From contig CAVNZM010000004.1 of the NCBI GenBank assembly GCA_963693365.1, positions 5,394,001 through 5,458,000 of the forward strand: 64,000 nucleotides of DNA, written 5' to 3'. The stretch comes from Amoebidium appalachense (Eukaryota > Ichthyosporea). Below the pieces are notes generated by a model. The model had not been told where the DNA came from and made no database searches. It saw nothing but the letters and a program-made list of their open reading frames with translations. The translations under genes and the position numbers were made by a program. Shown here one piece after another: positions 11,427 through 24,807 of this stretch. Numbering within the stretch: the stretch's first letter is position 1; each line of letters starts with the position of its first letter.

Positions 11427-12923
11427 CTACTCAGGCTTAGGGATGCTCACAGGCTTTGAATACACCTGGACAGCGCAACCGTCGATGGGCCGCACACCGG
11501 CCCAAATCTTAACCGAGTCATTTGGAATTTCGATCGCAGCCTGGTAATTGCCCTTTGCACTATCGGGAACACTCTTGCAGAACGACTTTGCCTTCTTCTC
11601 CTTCTCATCCGTCCACCCCATGCATGTAAGCGTCGTGATGGTGTTCACAGGGTAATCCTTGTTGGTATCCGGTTTCAGATCCCAAGCAATGTTCCCAACC
11701 ACCTGCTCCTGCCCGCCGGCCGCCATCAGCGTAGTGATGTTCTGCACATTGACGTTGAACACACGATTGCTATATTTGTTCCAGTTGCAACCATAGTTGT
11801 TGTAGCCATCGGTATCGTCGGGATTCTCTGGCTTCTTCTCCTCCCCCTTCTTGGCTTCCACCCACTCGCTGTACCCACCGCACGTGCTATAAAATGCAAC
11901 CTTCACCCCTTTAACCTCACCGTCTTCCTTCGAAAACGCCAACTCGCCCCTCTGTCCGTCGACGTTCGCGCACCGCGTCTCCGCGACGCCGTCCGCCCTC
12001 TTCAGATCCATACATATCCAAATACTCTTGTCACCACTGGTCTTGATGTCACCAATCTGCTCGAAAGCGCTGCCCACCTTTAGCTCCGTAATCTGGATGG
12101 GAAGCTTGTAGGCACCGTTGCCGAGGTTGGTTTCAATGGTCGAGCCGGCATCAAACGTTTTGGTGTAGTAGACTGGATCTTTGGGTTTGGGTGGAGCACT
12201 GCAGTACATGATGGGATCCATGTACTTGGCTAGATCGGCATTTCCGTTGTTCAAGGGAACGCCGCCGGGTGTAAGGGCAAGGTCAGTGCCGTTGCGCAAC
12301 TTGCAGGGCACAAGGACCCCAGCTATCGGGATGATCACTCCGTTGATCGCCTGCGGAATTCGAAGTGCCTTCTGGGAAAGGTATGCAGGGCCGTCGCATT
12401 TATCCATCTTCACCAACTCGACCTTGTTTGGGTTCTGGCCGAAGATAACCTCGCCATTGATGCTCTCACCCTCCAAGAGGCTGGGATGATAGTCCAATTC
12501 CTCGGCGCTATACTTGGTCATGTGAGCGAGCAGCACATCCTTCAACACATCCGAGTCGCTGTTGAGGAACTCAAACGTCTTGTGTGGAACAACATCGATA
12601 GCGTCGTTGGTGGGCAGGTACAACATGAGGATGTTCGAAAGGTCCGCCGTGAACTTCTCGGGGGTTGTAAGGTTCTTGTAGAGCCCCGTGGAGTTTAGAA
12701 GGCTTGCGACGGTGGAAAACTGGGGCTGCGACTGTATGAGCTCCCAAAGGTCAACATTCGTTGCGTTTTTGGTCGAAGTGCACGAGGCTACCTTGTCGTA
12801 TTTCTCACAGTCTTCCTCGCAGAAAAGCGCGCGCGTGCAACCATCTGGGTACTTGAAGGCGTTTACCTGCGCGCTCAGCGCGAGGAAAGCCGCCAAAACG
12901 GGAAACTTTAGCTGCCTGACCAT
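11427..12923 (-). CDS. Secreted fasciclin (FAS1)-domain protein, intronless
   Basis: A single 498-codon frame starts MVRQLKFPVLAAFLALSAQV, a clear signal peptide with cleavage likely after VNA near residue 22. A Cys-rich stretch (CTRALFCEEDCEKYDKVASC) follows. Residues of about 58-205 match the FAS1 fold: FSTVASLLNSTGLYKNL, LYLPTNDAIDVV, LLAHMTKYS, and AINGVIIPIAGVLVPC, the usual end of a FAS1 domain. The remaining 290 residues are an unrecognised extracellular region with several Cys and acidic/Lys-rich patches (WVEAKKGEEKKPENPDD). No transmembrane or GPI signal is seen at the C-terminus (VSIPKPE), so the protein is probably secreted. FAS1 proteins act in cell adhesion and extracellular matrix. 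It is the only long intronless gene here, and a decayed copy of its 3' half lies at 15533-15940. Confidence in FAS1 is high; the exact role is unknown. Confidence 0.88.
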   Translation of the reverse strand: MVRQLKFPVLAAFLALSAQVNAFKYPDGCTRALFCEEDCEKYDKVASCTSTKNATNVDLWELIQSQPQFSTVASLLNSTGLYKNLTTPEKFTADLSNILMLYLPTNDAIDVVPHKTFEFLNSDSDVLKDVLLAHMTKYSAEELDYHPSLLEGESINGEVIFGQNPNKVELVKMDKCDGPAYLSQKALRIPQAINGVIIPIAGVLVPCKLRNGTDLALTPGGVPLNNGNADLAKYMDPIMYCSAPPKPKDPVYYTKTFDAGSTIETNLGNGAYKLPIQITELKVGSAFEQIGDIKTSGDKSIWICMDLKRADGVAETRCANVDGQRGELAFSKEDGEVKGVKVAFYSTCGGYSEWVEAKKGEEKKPENPDDTDGYNNYGCNWNKYSNRVFNVNVQNITTLMAAGGQEQVVGNIAWDLKPDTNKDYPVNTITTLTCMGWTDEKEKKAKSFCKSVPDSAKGNYQAAIEIPNDSVKIWAGVRPIDGCAVQVYSKPVSIPKPE

Positions 12924-13030
12924 GGCTGCGTTGTGTGAATGATTCGTTTACAAAGTGGAACTGATGGGGGTTTGACACACGTACATAGTAACTGGTTCGC
13001 GGTTTTATGTTAGGCTTTGACCTGCAAGCT

Positions 13031-13066
13031 TATTGGCGGTTTGTCTTACGTATAAAATGATTGGTC
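13031..13066 (-). promoter_or_regulatory. Two CCAAT-box-like sites upstream of the fasciclin gene
   Basis: On the minus strand, GACCAATCA (about 13066-13058) and GCCAATAAG (about 13037-13029) lie some 110-140 bp upstream of the ATG at 12923. The orientation and distance fit eukaryotic CCAAT boxes. This rests on motif match alone. Confidence 0.35.
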
Positions 13067-14031
13067 ACAAATTTTAACTTTGAGTTCTTCCCAAACCATT
13101 TTCATGAGGGGAGCTGATCTCAAAATATTTAACTTACATCACATTAACAATATTATCATGTTACGTAAAATGAAAAGCTATTTAACAATATGCTTCCCCC
13201 TCCCCCCCCCCCCCCCCAAAAAAAAAAAATGAAAAATAAGCAATATAAAAGGTCAATACACCTAAATTACAACATTCAAGTAACCTTTAGAAAACCGAGA
13301 GGGCGAGAGGCCGCAAGTCTTAGTGTTACATAATTCGTGAATTTCGAGAAGAAGAAAATTGGTCGACCCCAATTTACTGTTGAATCTACATGTATAAATG
13401 CGCTAGGGGGACATTCCGCAGCAGATAACCATGATAACCCAAGATCACGATCCCTCTGAGTTGTAGGGTATAGTGCCTGCCCTTTCATTAATACAAAGTG
13501 GTTGGATCAAAAAACTAAAACGCCAATGAAAACAATCATGTCAAATACATCCTGCTCTTTTTTTTTTGTACATGTAACGTCTGAGTTGCGTTTGATTTCA
13601 TAGCAGCCTGTATGACATGCCGCAAGTATTCAAATATATCGCTTCATCGGCTTGACCCGAAATGATTGGACAACGAGCTTTCTGGCAGATTTCCCCAGCC
13701 GCCACTCCAGCCGCCATGATCATCGCGGCGTATGACAGACAAACGTTGTACGTGATGTTGCTGAGTACTCGAAAGGTTTTTTGGCTGGGCCCCATGCACA
13801 TGTACATGTAGCGATACGCCGACGTTCATGATCATGTTGCCAAACGAGCTTGTTCCCACATGGATCTCTCCTTCTCCCCTTCGCTTCCCTCCCCATTCCC
13901 GTGCCCTCCCTTCCACTTCCCCCTTTCGCCACCGCCTCCTCAGTTGACTTTCCTCTTGCTACCGTAGTCATGACCCCATGGCCAGGCAAGAGCTCCCGGA
14001 AAAGGTAGCAACGGAGAGGAGAACAGGGGGA

Positions 14032-14305
<274 letters not shown>

Positions 14306-14526
14306 TTTATCACTGTGTCTATCACATATGCATACATGTATGTATATGCTGTCTAATATTAGTTAACGTTAGTAATGATCTTGACGGACTCCGCCAGTTA
14401 TTTGGCACGTTTGCATGCATTTTCAACATGTTGCAAATGCATGCCATGTGAAGCATAATAATCACCTATCCTGTTTCACTGGCAGGAACCCGATTTCGAA
14501 GATCGCGCGCGCACGCGCGCGCGCGC

Positions 14527-15085
14527 GAGTGTGTGTGTATTGCATGTATGTGTGTGTGTGCGTGGGTGTGTGTGTGTATGTGTGTGCCACGGTGTGTGTC
14601 CTTGCGCACGTCTCGGTGTGTGTGTGCCTGTGTGTGTGTGTGTGTGCCTGTGCGTGCGTGTGTGCGTGTCTCTCTCTCTCTCTCTCTCGCTGTGTGTGCG
14701 TGTGTGTGTGTGTGCGTGTATGTGTATGTGTGTGTGTGTGTGTGTGTGTATGTGTGTGCCACGCGTGTGCGTGCGCAAGTCACGGTGTGTGTGTGTGTGT
14801 GTTGTGTGTGTTTGTGTGTGTCTGTGTGTGTGTGTGTGCGTGTATTTGTGTGTGTGCTTGTGCGTGTGTGTTGTGTGTACCATGGTGTGTGTGCGTGCGC
14901 ACGCCACGGCGTGTGTGTGTGACAGTGTGTGTGCGTGTGTGTCTGTCTGCTGCGCGTGCGAGTGTGTGCATGTTTGTGGTGTGAAATTTAATGTGTTTCT
15001 GTGTACATGTGTGTGCGCACACGCGTGTGTATGTATGTGTATGTGTCTGTGTGTGTGCGTGTGCACGCGTCGAGGTGTTTGCGCT
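14527..15085. repeat. Long degenerate (GT)n region
   Basis: Imperfect GT repeats are broken by repeated GCGT, CCACG and (CT)n words. It starts with an alternating CG block (14506-14527, cgcgcgcgcacgcgcg type), so much of it is alternating purine-pyrimidine and could adopt Z-DNA. Confidence 0.9.
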
Positions 15086-15207
15086 GCGTCCGTGCATGAG
15101 TGCGTGAGTGTGAGCGCGGCAGTGTTTCCGTGTTCTTTTTTTTTGTTTTTTTTTTTTGTTTTTTTTTGCCCTGCTGCATGTGTATGTGGATGGGTGGCGG
15201 GGTTCCG

Positions 15208-15246
<39 letters not shown>

Positions 15247-15321
15247 GAACATCTGTGTGTGCTTTTGTGTTTATCTAGGATAACGGGTGGTGGTGGTGGG
15301 GGAGGGGGGAGGCAGCGGAAT

Positions 15322-15374
<53 letters not shown>

Positions 15375-15532
15375 ACAGTGAAAAATCCAAATGCTCGTTG
15401 GAAAGTGTCGCTTGCAGAAATTTTTATCATTAAAATTAATTAATTTATGACCAGATTCAACATGCACAGTTTGGGTTACTCGGAGATTTGATTCTCGGGA
15501 ATAGCAACACTCTGAGTACGTGTTGAGAGTTT

Positions 15533-15940
15533 AACTGTCGCTCGGACGCACGCTGGCCCAAATCGTAACCGACGTTTGGAATTTCCATCGCACCTTGGTA
15601 ATTTCCGTTCGCGGAACTGGGGACCTGCTTACAAAACGACTTTGCCTTCTCCCCCTCCTCATCCGTACACTAGCGTATCCACCGGATCAATTTCGAAACC
15701 CTGGCTGAAATCCGGTTTATAATCTCGCTCGATATTCGCCACTACCTGCTGCTGCCCGCCCGGCGCCTGCACCACTGAGATTTGCGAGGTTTACGTTATA
15801 TATGTTATCGTTGTATTGAAACCATTCGCACCCATGGCTGTCGTAATCGTCGACTTCGCTACTGGGTCATAGTCCATAGAGGGTTCCTCCTCCCCCTTAA
15901 TTGCTTCCACCCACTCACTGAACCCACCGCACGTACTGGA
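15533..15940 (-). pseudogene. Decayed partial copy of the fasciclin gene (3' half)
   Basis: The minus strand matches the 3' part of the gene at 11427-12923 over about 400 bp. Shared words include the region around CGGTGGGTTCAGTGAGTGGG (CGGYSEW in the parent), the GGGCAGCAGCAGGTAGTGGC block, and the TTTTGTAAGCAGGT block. It carries several indels and in-frame stops (a TAA in the middle, a TGA where the parent has Thr-Asp-Glu), and lacks the signal peptide and FAS1 domain. It is bounded by an A run at 15949-15964 on the plus strand. It is therefore a truncated duplicate, not a functional gene. Confidence 0.85.
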
Positions 15941-16764
15941 GGAGTAAACAAAAAAAAAAAAAAAGTAGGAATATTGGTGAAGCACTGTGCGCAAACATAC
16001 TTCCTGCAGTAACAAATTTCTTTATTTCAAGATTTCAAGAAAAATAGAAACTCGAAGCTCGGGGCACCAGCTGCTCTGGGTTCTGATTCCGGAAATAATA
16101 ATAATAGCGCCAATAACAGATAAATCCCCATGTGCCATTTCATAGGCCGCTTGGTGAAACACATCTACTATTGTTCATAATATCTATCTAGATATCAGTC
16201 AAAGGTATTGCAGATTAGAGGAGAAAATGGCCACCTGTGGACCAAAAGGGTTGCCGAAGTACAAATAGAACACTCAAACATTGACCATGTGTTCGGGCTA
16301 GGTTACAACCCGACACATCATTACATCATATGGCACCCGGGGCCCCTATATCAGCGAGCATGGGAAACTCGGGATCAAGCACTTGAATGCAAAACTTTGA
16401 AAATATTTATCGAACATGTAAACTACAATAGTTCATTACCCTAAAACGTTGCTTTTAAGTTTCCTTGTCCAAACATCCGATCTGGGTTCCTAGCGGCAAG
16501 TAGCAACACCTGCATGCCCATATTTAGGAACATCAACTACCACTGATGTTCAATCCCTTAAAAATTTCAACAAGTAAATGTATGCTGCACGTGAGAGCAT
16601 GCGACTGAGGAGTGTAGATGTGTGTGTGTGTGTGCGTGTGTGTGCGTGCGTGAGTGTACGTGTGAAGTGTGTTGGTGTGTGTATATGCGCATGTGCGTGT
16701 ATGCATGTGTGTACAACGGGAGGGAAGGAACCGTGGAAAATTGAGCGGGAGGGGGTTTCTATGT
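15941..16764. other. Gap between the fasciclin fragment and the lectin gene 3' end
   Basis: Mostly unique, AT-balanced DNA with a short degenerate (GT)n at 16619-16712. No exon is supported. The 3' untranslated region of the lectin gene should lie here. Confidence 0.5.
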
Positions 16765-17032
16765 CTATTCATCATCATCATCCCCCCACTTGCCCAGATC
16801 CAGATTCTTGAACCTCTCCACAAACTCATCCACTCGCTGCTGACTGGGCTTGCCGCCGGCAGCGTCCCCTTGAGCTGTGGAAAAGGGAAAGTGTTAACAC
16901 TCAGAAAGATATGGACATAAGGTTAAATAATTAAAAGCGGAGGAACCCTGGAACGTTCTGAACCATATCTGAAGACAAACATACGCACACATACACACAC
17001 GCACATGCGCACACTGGCACACTGGCACACGG

Positions 17033-17120
<88 letters not shown>

Positions 17121-17406
17121 GTGCAGATTATGCCGCTGCCGACAAATCCAGCCTTGCACACACACTGGTTGTTGACACATTCGGCATTCTTGTCACAGAA
17201 CTCGCACTGTGCTCCAACCTTCTCCCCTGTGATAAAAGGTAGGGTTAGTGTGCGATATAGGGTCGGAAACAAGAGAGAAAAGTAGAGAAAAGAGAGTAAA
17301 TCAAGTGAAGGTTGGGAGTTGAAAGGCTATGGTGGTGTGTAAGTGGGTGGTGGTGGTGGTTTGTGTGTGTGTACACACGTGCGCGCATGATTGTGTGAGG
17401 TTGTTT

Positions 17407-17437
<31 letters not shown>

Positions 17438-17462
17438 GGGGGGGGGGGAGGGAGGGGGGGAA

Positions 17463-17494
<32 letters not shown>

Positions 17495-17561
17495 AAGTGA
17501 CCCAGGCTGCGGAGGGGAATGAGCAGAGGGCAGGGCAATGGGAGGGACGTTTTTTTTTTTT

Positions 17562-17592
<31 letters not shown>

Positions 17593-17879
17593 GGGGGTTG
17601 CCTACCAGCAGCTAGCTGATTCACACTGGCAACACTGATACGGGCATCTGGGGTAAATGCGGTCTTCTTGGGGGCATCAATTAGAGCCACCTGATTGGTT
17701 GAGAGTCAGCAACATTGGTCCAAAAAGGCAGGGCCAAAAAGGGCAAAAAAAAAAAAAAAAAAAAAAAGGCATGTAACATGTACCCTCACCATTTCTTCCG
17801 GTGCACCCAGCCCAAATTTAGACCTCGTCAGAAGGCGGCTCGTGTTCTTGCCGACCCCTCCAACTCCTCGCACCCCCCC

Positions 17880-17915
<36 letters not shown>

Positions 17916-18849
17916 TTCCCCCCCTCCCTCCCCCCCCCTCCCACACACACACACACACACAAACACATCACCCACAGATGTCACTTCTCACCAATCCCAA
18001 CTACCATCACCACCAACCACACAAGCCAGTAACGGCCAGACACCACAAATTCCCAACAACCACCTCCCCACACACAAACAAGCACACAACACACACACAC
18101 CCAATACCTTACCCCCACTCGCACATGCACACACACGCGCACGCGCACACATCACACACACATGGACACGCACACACACACACACACACACACGCACATA
18201 CACACACACACCTGCAGCATCGTAGGTGGGCCCGTGGTCGGAACAGCAACAGTGATGGCCCCCTGTGAATCGACATTTGTAGTCGTACGTACCACCACAC
18301 CCTCAGGGGGGGTCACAACAATCTTGTAAGTCTCCCCATGCTTGGCGTGCGCAAAGTGGAAGTCGCCGTTTTCGTCCGTAAGAACGCTCTCCAGGGGGCG
18401 GGCGGGGTTCGAAGAGGAGTATAGAGAGACTGGGACCCCCTCGAGCGCGTCCTCCCCTTGGTTAAGGCGGCCGTTGTTGCTGTTGTCCTTAAAGACGGTC
18501 CCCCATAGCTGCACCTCTGTACGATGTGCACGTGGTTAAATGGGTGATTAGATCGGATCTAGATGTGGTAGATCGGATCTAGATTTCATAGTAGATGTGA
18601 TGGGTTGGATCTAGATGCCATAAATGGACCCGGAAAACACAGATTGCCTCCTCGCTACACCTGTAGATGTACTGTTGCACGGAAATGCGCCCTCACCATC
18701 ACTAGCTTTTCCCGTTCTATCCGTTGACGAAATTCAACAGGCAGAGAGGCTAGGTAAACACCGTTGGTGCCTCGAAAGGCAGGCCTGTGTGCTTTCGATC
18801 GTACGAAAGGACGGGTTGCATGGAAATGTGCATGCCAGACAGTGGATCT

Positions 18850-18889
<40 letters not shown>

Positions 18890-19651
18890 AGAGCAGCGGC
18901 CAGGGGGAGAGGAAGAGTTGGGGGATAGGAAAAACGGGCGGGGGGGGGGGGGGGGGGGGGGGGGGAGAGGGAGAGGGAGAGGGAGAGGGGGAGAGAGAGA
19001 GAGAGAGAGAGAATATAGAGAGAGGTTGTATGTGACGGTTGTTTCCTACCCCTGTTCAGAGCCTTGACAGCGAATTCCAGATCAACGTTTTTACCCGCCT
19101 CCACAACCACAGATCTACTGCTGTTGCCGTTCAGGAATGTCTGCTTGTTGGGGGTCTCTACGGTGACGGTATACTCTCCGGGGGGGACCTGAAATTTCAT
19201 AAGAAAATTATGTGTTAGGTGTCGATTTTCAAGAGCAGGTAGGGTGGGTGGAGACGGGGGGGGGGGGGGGGGGGGGGGGGGAGCGAATGATAGATGATAG
19301 GCGTGAAGATTGAAAATGGATATCTGTATCACAACACCTGACCCCCCCCCCCCCCCCCTCCAGGGCCCCCGTCCCTCCTCCTGCCACCACTACCACAACT
19401 ACCACCACCACCACCCACGCACACACAGGCACATACGGGCACACACACACACACACACATCAACCCACCCACACACATACACACACCTGAGCTCTGAACT
19501 CGCCGAATTTATTTGTGGTGATATTGATTGGCTCCTGCTCGGTATCGTCGACGTTCTGAATTTGCACCGTGGCACGTTGGACCCCCCTGCCGTTGTCGGC
19601 ATCACCCGACCCTTCCAGATCGGCAAAGACAACACCAGTGATGGTCCCTGT

Positions 19652-19685
<34 letters not shown>

Positions 19686-20134
19686 GGGCGGGGGGGGGGG
19701 GGGGGGGGGGGGGGGGTTCAGAAGAATATGTTAGAAGAAAATCGACGGAACGGATGTACGTGTGCTGCTATTGTAAAACCCGGGGGGGAAGGGGGGGGGG
19801 GGGGGGGGTTATCAAAAAAAAAAAAAAGAAGGAACCACTTATTTTTAGAAGATTGCACATGAGCTGTACGCTTGCCCGTGTAATCCAACCACCGAGGGCT
19901 CTTTTTACAAGTGCCTCTAATACAGAAAGAATGCAGCACAGGCAGCGTCATTCCGACAAACCGGGGGGAAGGAAGCGGGGGGGGGGGGAGGGGGGGGGGA
20001 GGAGGGCTAAAACGCGTCAAAAAGCATGAAATGCACGCTCACGTCGGACAACACAATGCAAACTTTGCAAGCAAACAAAAAAATGTGCACCATAAGCCTG
20101 TGGGGGAAGGAGATTAGGGAGGAGACGTGTGTGT

Positions 20135-20187
<53 letters not shown>

Positions 20188-20539
20188 AGGGAGAGGCAGG
20201 GCAAAATAATGCCATGTGTCATCATACCTGGCTGGCCAGGGGCGATGGTGAGATTAAACTGGACATTGCCAGTCACCGACCCAGCAGTGACATTTACGGG
20301 CACAATCGGGTCCGCCTTGCCTATTGCCTGCATGCCTGGGGCTACAATAGGAGCAACGACGTAGTTATCGACGGGTATATTTGCTGTGAATGAACCATCG
20401 TCGGAGGTGGTGGTGGTGGTGGCAAGGTGGGTTCCGTTTTTGGTTAAAAAGCGGATAACGGTGCCAGGGATGGGCTCTGAGACGACTTGGCCACGCTTTT
20501 TGGTGAACTTGAGAACACGGCCTGTCACTTGGCCTGTGT

Positions 20540-20586
<47 letters not shown>

Positions 20587-20610
20587 GGGGGAGGGAGGGG
20601 GGGCGGGGGG

Positions 20611-20673
<63 letters not shown>

Positions 20674-20903
20674 CTGAAGAGAAGAGATGGGAAGGAAGGG
20701 AGAGGAAAGAGGGGTCAGAGAGTGAGTGGAGCAAATTTGTGTCTTATCAGGAGAGCTATTTTTTCCTTTACAAATTTCACAGCTATGGACGACAAATGTG
20801 TAAACTTTTAATATTTCTACTAGTATTGTTGTTGTTCCCCCCCCCCCCCCCCCCCCCACCCACCCCTTCTTTTGTTTTGGCTCCCACTCATTGAAATGGA
20901 ACG

Positions 20904-20980
<77 letters not shown>

Positions 20981-21924
20981 TGTGTGTGTCTTGGAGGGGG
21001 GGGGGGGGGGGAGGGGGCACACACCAGTCACGGAAGCATAGAGGAAGGGCACGTCCTTGGTCTCATCCATAGCAACCGTCACGGTGGTTTTTCCGTTCGC
21101 TGGGTTGACGGGAATTACGGTGTTGGGGGTCGATGCTGAGAGAGCATATGTGCCGGGGGGAACCTTGGCCTGAAATTCACCCTTGGTGTTTGTGGTCACG
21201 GTGATGGACTGGCCGGCGGTCGAAGCTAGGGTAATGGTGGCGTTTGCAATGGCAATGGCATCGACTATGTCTTTGCCGGCAGTGAGGGAACCCTTGATGG
21301 TGGCTGTATTTTCGGACAAGGGGGGTTCTTTGTGAGCACATGTTCATATTCTCGCTTTGGCAGTGTGGGCTGTCGTTCTGGTAGCATTTTTTTTCAAGGT
21401 GATTCTAAAGCCAAAGATTGAAACGGCAAAGCAACACACAAGCGTGTTATGGCCATTCCGGCAACTCGAAAACTGACGGCCGCCCCCTCCCCCCTCCCCC
21501 TTCACCCCCAAAAAAGGACCCTTTCTGCGCCTGAGGGGGGGGGGGGGGGGTTGGGGGCGGCCAAGATATGCAACCTGGAGAGGGCTATCAACGTAATAAA
21601 AACAAAAGGGCAGGCCTAGCAAGAGAAGGCCCGTGAAGAGGACGGGGTGTGAGAGGGGGGGCAAGGGGGGTTTTAATCGAATTTTCACCCATACCTTGGT
21701 GGTCCGAGTCCATGGTCAGCACCTCCACCTCGCACAGTGACAGGTATCCCTTCCTTGGCAGCACCACCCTCACCTTCTGTCCAGTCAGACCACACTTCAC
21801 CTCGCGCGCGGTGCCTGCGGGGGGGGGCTGTGTTCCCGACCTTACCGCATATTTGATTGTCAACACGCACCTGTGTGTGTGTGTGTGTTTGTATGTGTGT
21901 GTGTGTGGGGTGTGGGGTGTGGGA

Positions 21925-21958
<34 letters not shown>

Positions 21959-23104
21959 GGGGTGAAGAGCAGGGTTAGGAGCAGAGGCTGGTAGGGCTAC
22001 TAGTAACAAGGAGGCGGAAAGGGAGGGAAAAGGGGAGGGGGGGGGGGGGGGGGAGGGGATGGAGATTATGAGAGGAAGATAGAAAGCCATGGGGAAAAAC
22101 CGAGGGCAATAGGGGGATTGAAAAGCAGGGGCAAAACGTGGCAGAAGAAAAAAATGGAGCTAAGCAAACACAGGCCGAATGCACACTGTCAATTTGTTCA
22201 TTCAGACGTGCCTCCCCCCCCTCCCCCCCCCCCCCCCCCCCCCCCCGATCTCCCCCAACGCATGCGCATAAGTCTTGAAATTTGTTGGTTCGGATAAATG
22301 GGTGAGCCAAGATGTGTGAGTTCTGCCTATACTTTGCAAGTGTCCTTAAAGGGGGTTTCTTTTAGACTTTCGGGTCGGGTTGGGTCAGAGGCGGTTCTAG
22401 CTATATGATTGGCGTGCTGCGCATCAGCTGCGCACCATCGTTTTGCCGGGAGCAAGGCACAGATGCGCCAAAATACAACAAAAGGAAAAGAAAAGAGAAA
22501 AAAAAGAAATTAAGAAGGGAAGAATAATAAAAAGGCGTTTAAAAAAAGACTGCGGCTCATATCATGATTTATACGCTGAGCAAATGGCTTGACCCGGATG
22601 TGCTGAAATGGGGACAATTAATCGGCCTAAAAGAAACCCCCTTTAAGTGTAGGCAAAGCCAAGAGCATGAAGGAAAGCCGGCGAGAAAAGCTTTGCACTT
22701 AGTGCGTGTTGGATTCCAGGTGGGTGGTGCTGGTGGAGTGGGGTAAAGGGGGGGGGGGGGAGGGGGAGCGGGGGGGGGGGGGGGGGGGGGGGGATAGGTT
22801 AAGTAGTCACACCTCAAAGCCATCGAGCTTGTCGGAGCAGCAGTCACGGCGGTTCCAAATGCGTACACCCGTCACAAACGTCTTGGCCTGTTTTGCAAAT
22901 CAAGTAATGTTATTGCATGATAGCAAAGGGTGAAAAAAAAACGGCGGGGGTGGGTGGGGGGTTGGGGGGGGGGGGGGGGATCGTATACTAGACTGTCGTA
23001 TCCATCCACCCAATCAACCACCAGCCCGTCCACCCGCTCTGACAAAGCAAAAAAGCTCATCATCCACCATCTCCCCCCCCCCCCCCCCCCCCCCCCCTTT
23101 CCCC

Positions 23105-23137
<33 letters not shown>

Positions 23138-23157
23138 AATCTTCTCTCGGCAGCACA

Positions 23158-23207
<50 letters not shown>

Positions 23208-24769
23208 ATCCGAGCCATCCCTTCCCGAGCCATCCCCCCCCCCTCCCCCCCTCCCCCCACCCCCACCCTCCACCCACCCACCCACCCACCCACGTACCTG
23301 CAGGTCCACCTCCCACCACGGGTTGTCCTCGACCTTTGTGTGCGAGCACGACTGGGGCCTCCTAGTCTGGAGGTTTAGGGGGTCCACCCAGTAGATTCCA
23401 TTGGTGTTGCAATCGTTTGCTTTCTCGGCCGTCCCTTCAAAGTTGACTGAACTCTGGGTGGATGGCTTGCCGCAGGCAGAATTCTTGGGAACTGCAAAAT
23501 TAATGGAAAAGGAAAATTGGAAAGAGAAAGGAGGAAAGAGAGAATGATAGGAAGAAGGGGAAGAAAGAGAGAAGGAGAGAAAGAAAAGGGTAGAAAGTAA
23601 GAAGAAGAAAAAACGGGGGGAAAGGAAAAAAGAAAAAAAGAGAAAAAAGAAGAAGAAAGAGGAAGGAGGAGAAATGAGAGGACCGTTAGAATGAGCTACC
23701 AAGTTCAACGTGTAAGTGAATCAAGACAGTCACCAAAACGCACATATTCATATGCACGTCAGCCATTTATGTTAGTTACGGCGAAACCCCAACCCCACCC
23801 CACCCTCTAAAACCAAGCACCCGGATGGGAGACAGATTTTCCGCCCGAAATAAAAAATGAACCAAAAATAAAAAATAGATAAAAATAAAATTAAAAACCT
23901 GCAAATATAGCCAAGATGAAAGCAGTATCACAACTACACATTTAGAGAGTTTCTCTTGCTTAACGAGGCTCAAACCAACGACCACTCCTCCCCGTGGCTC
24001 CTGACTTCCGGATCCCTCCCTGTTCCTGCCGGCCTTTAAACATTTTCCCCTTTCTTTAGCCACCTTCTTTTTTCTTTTCTTTCTCATTTTCTTTGGTTGG
24101 GTCTTTTTTTAAATGTTTATTACGTCCCCCGTCCCTCCCCCCCCCCCCCCCCCCCCCCCCAAACAACAAAAAAAAAAAAAAAAAAAAAAAACACCTACCC
24201 GGTTCGGAGACAGGGACCCCCTCGACCTCGACCTCGCACAAGTTAAGGGACGAGAAGCGGGTGCTCTGCACCTTAACCCTCTTGCCGCTGACGTCACACT
24301 TGACGTCGGTGTAGCCTCCAGGGGGAGGGGCGGTGTTGTAGTCATCACCGCAGATGACACCGTCAATGGTGACCTGTGACGTTTGTTTGGTTTTAAGTGT
24401 CTGTTTATACCAGTTACTGGTGTTTCTTATGAAGTATTCGTAAGCGGTGTGTGATGTGTGATGTGTGATGTGTGTGTGTGATGTATGTGATGTGTGTGTG
24501 TGTGTGTGTGTGTACGTGTGTGTGTTTGGGCTCCAATATCACACGGGCGTAAAAAAGGCAAAGGCAGACACATACACTTGTACATATACACGACCAATTA
24601 GAGGGACCAAAACATCTATATACACACCTCTCCCCTTTACAATCCTCCCCCTCCCCACCAACTCAACACATAAGTATACCCTCATACTGCACCGCACACG
24701 GGGACCAACACCCCCCCCTCTCCCCCTCCTCCCTCACCAACCCTCAACTCCTCCTCCCACCTTCACACA

Positions 24770-24807
<38 letters not shown>

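Noticed and set aside
13598-13807. Minus-strand frame of 69 residues with plausible composition
   Set aside because: No start context, splice site or family match; an in-frame stop lies just upstream.
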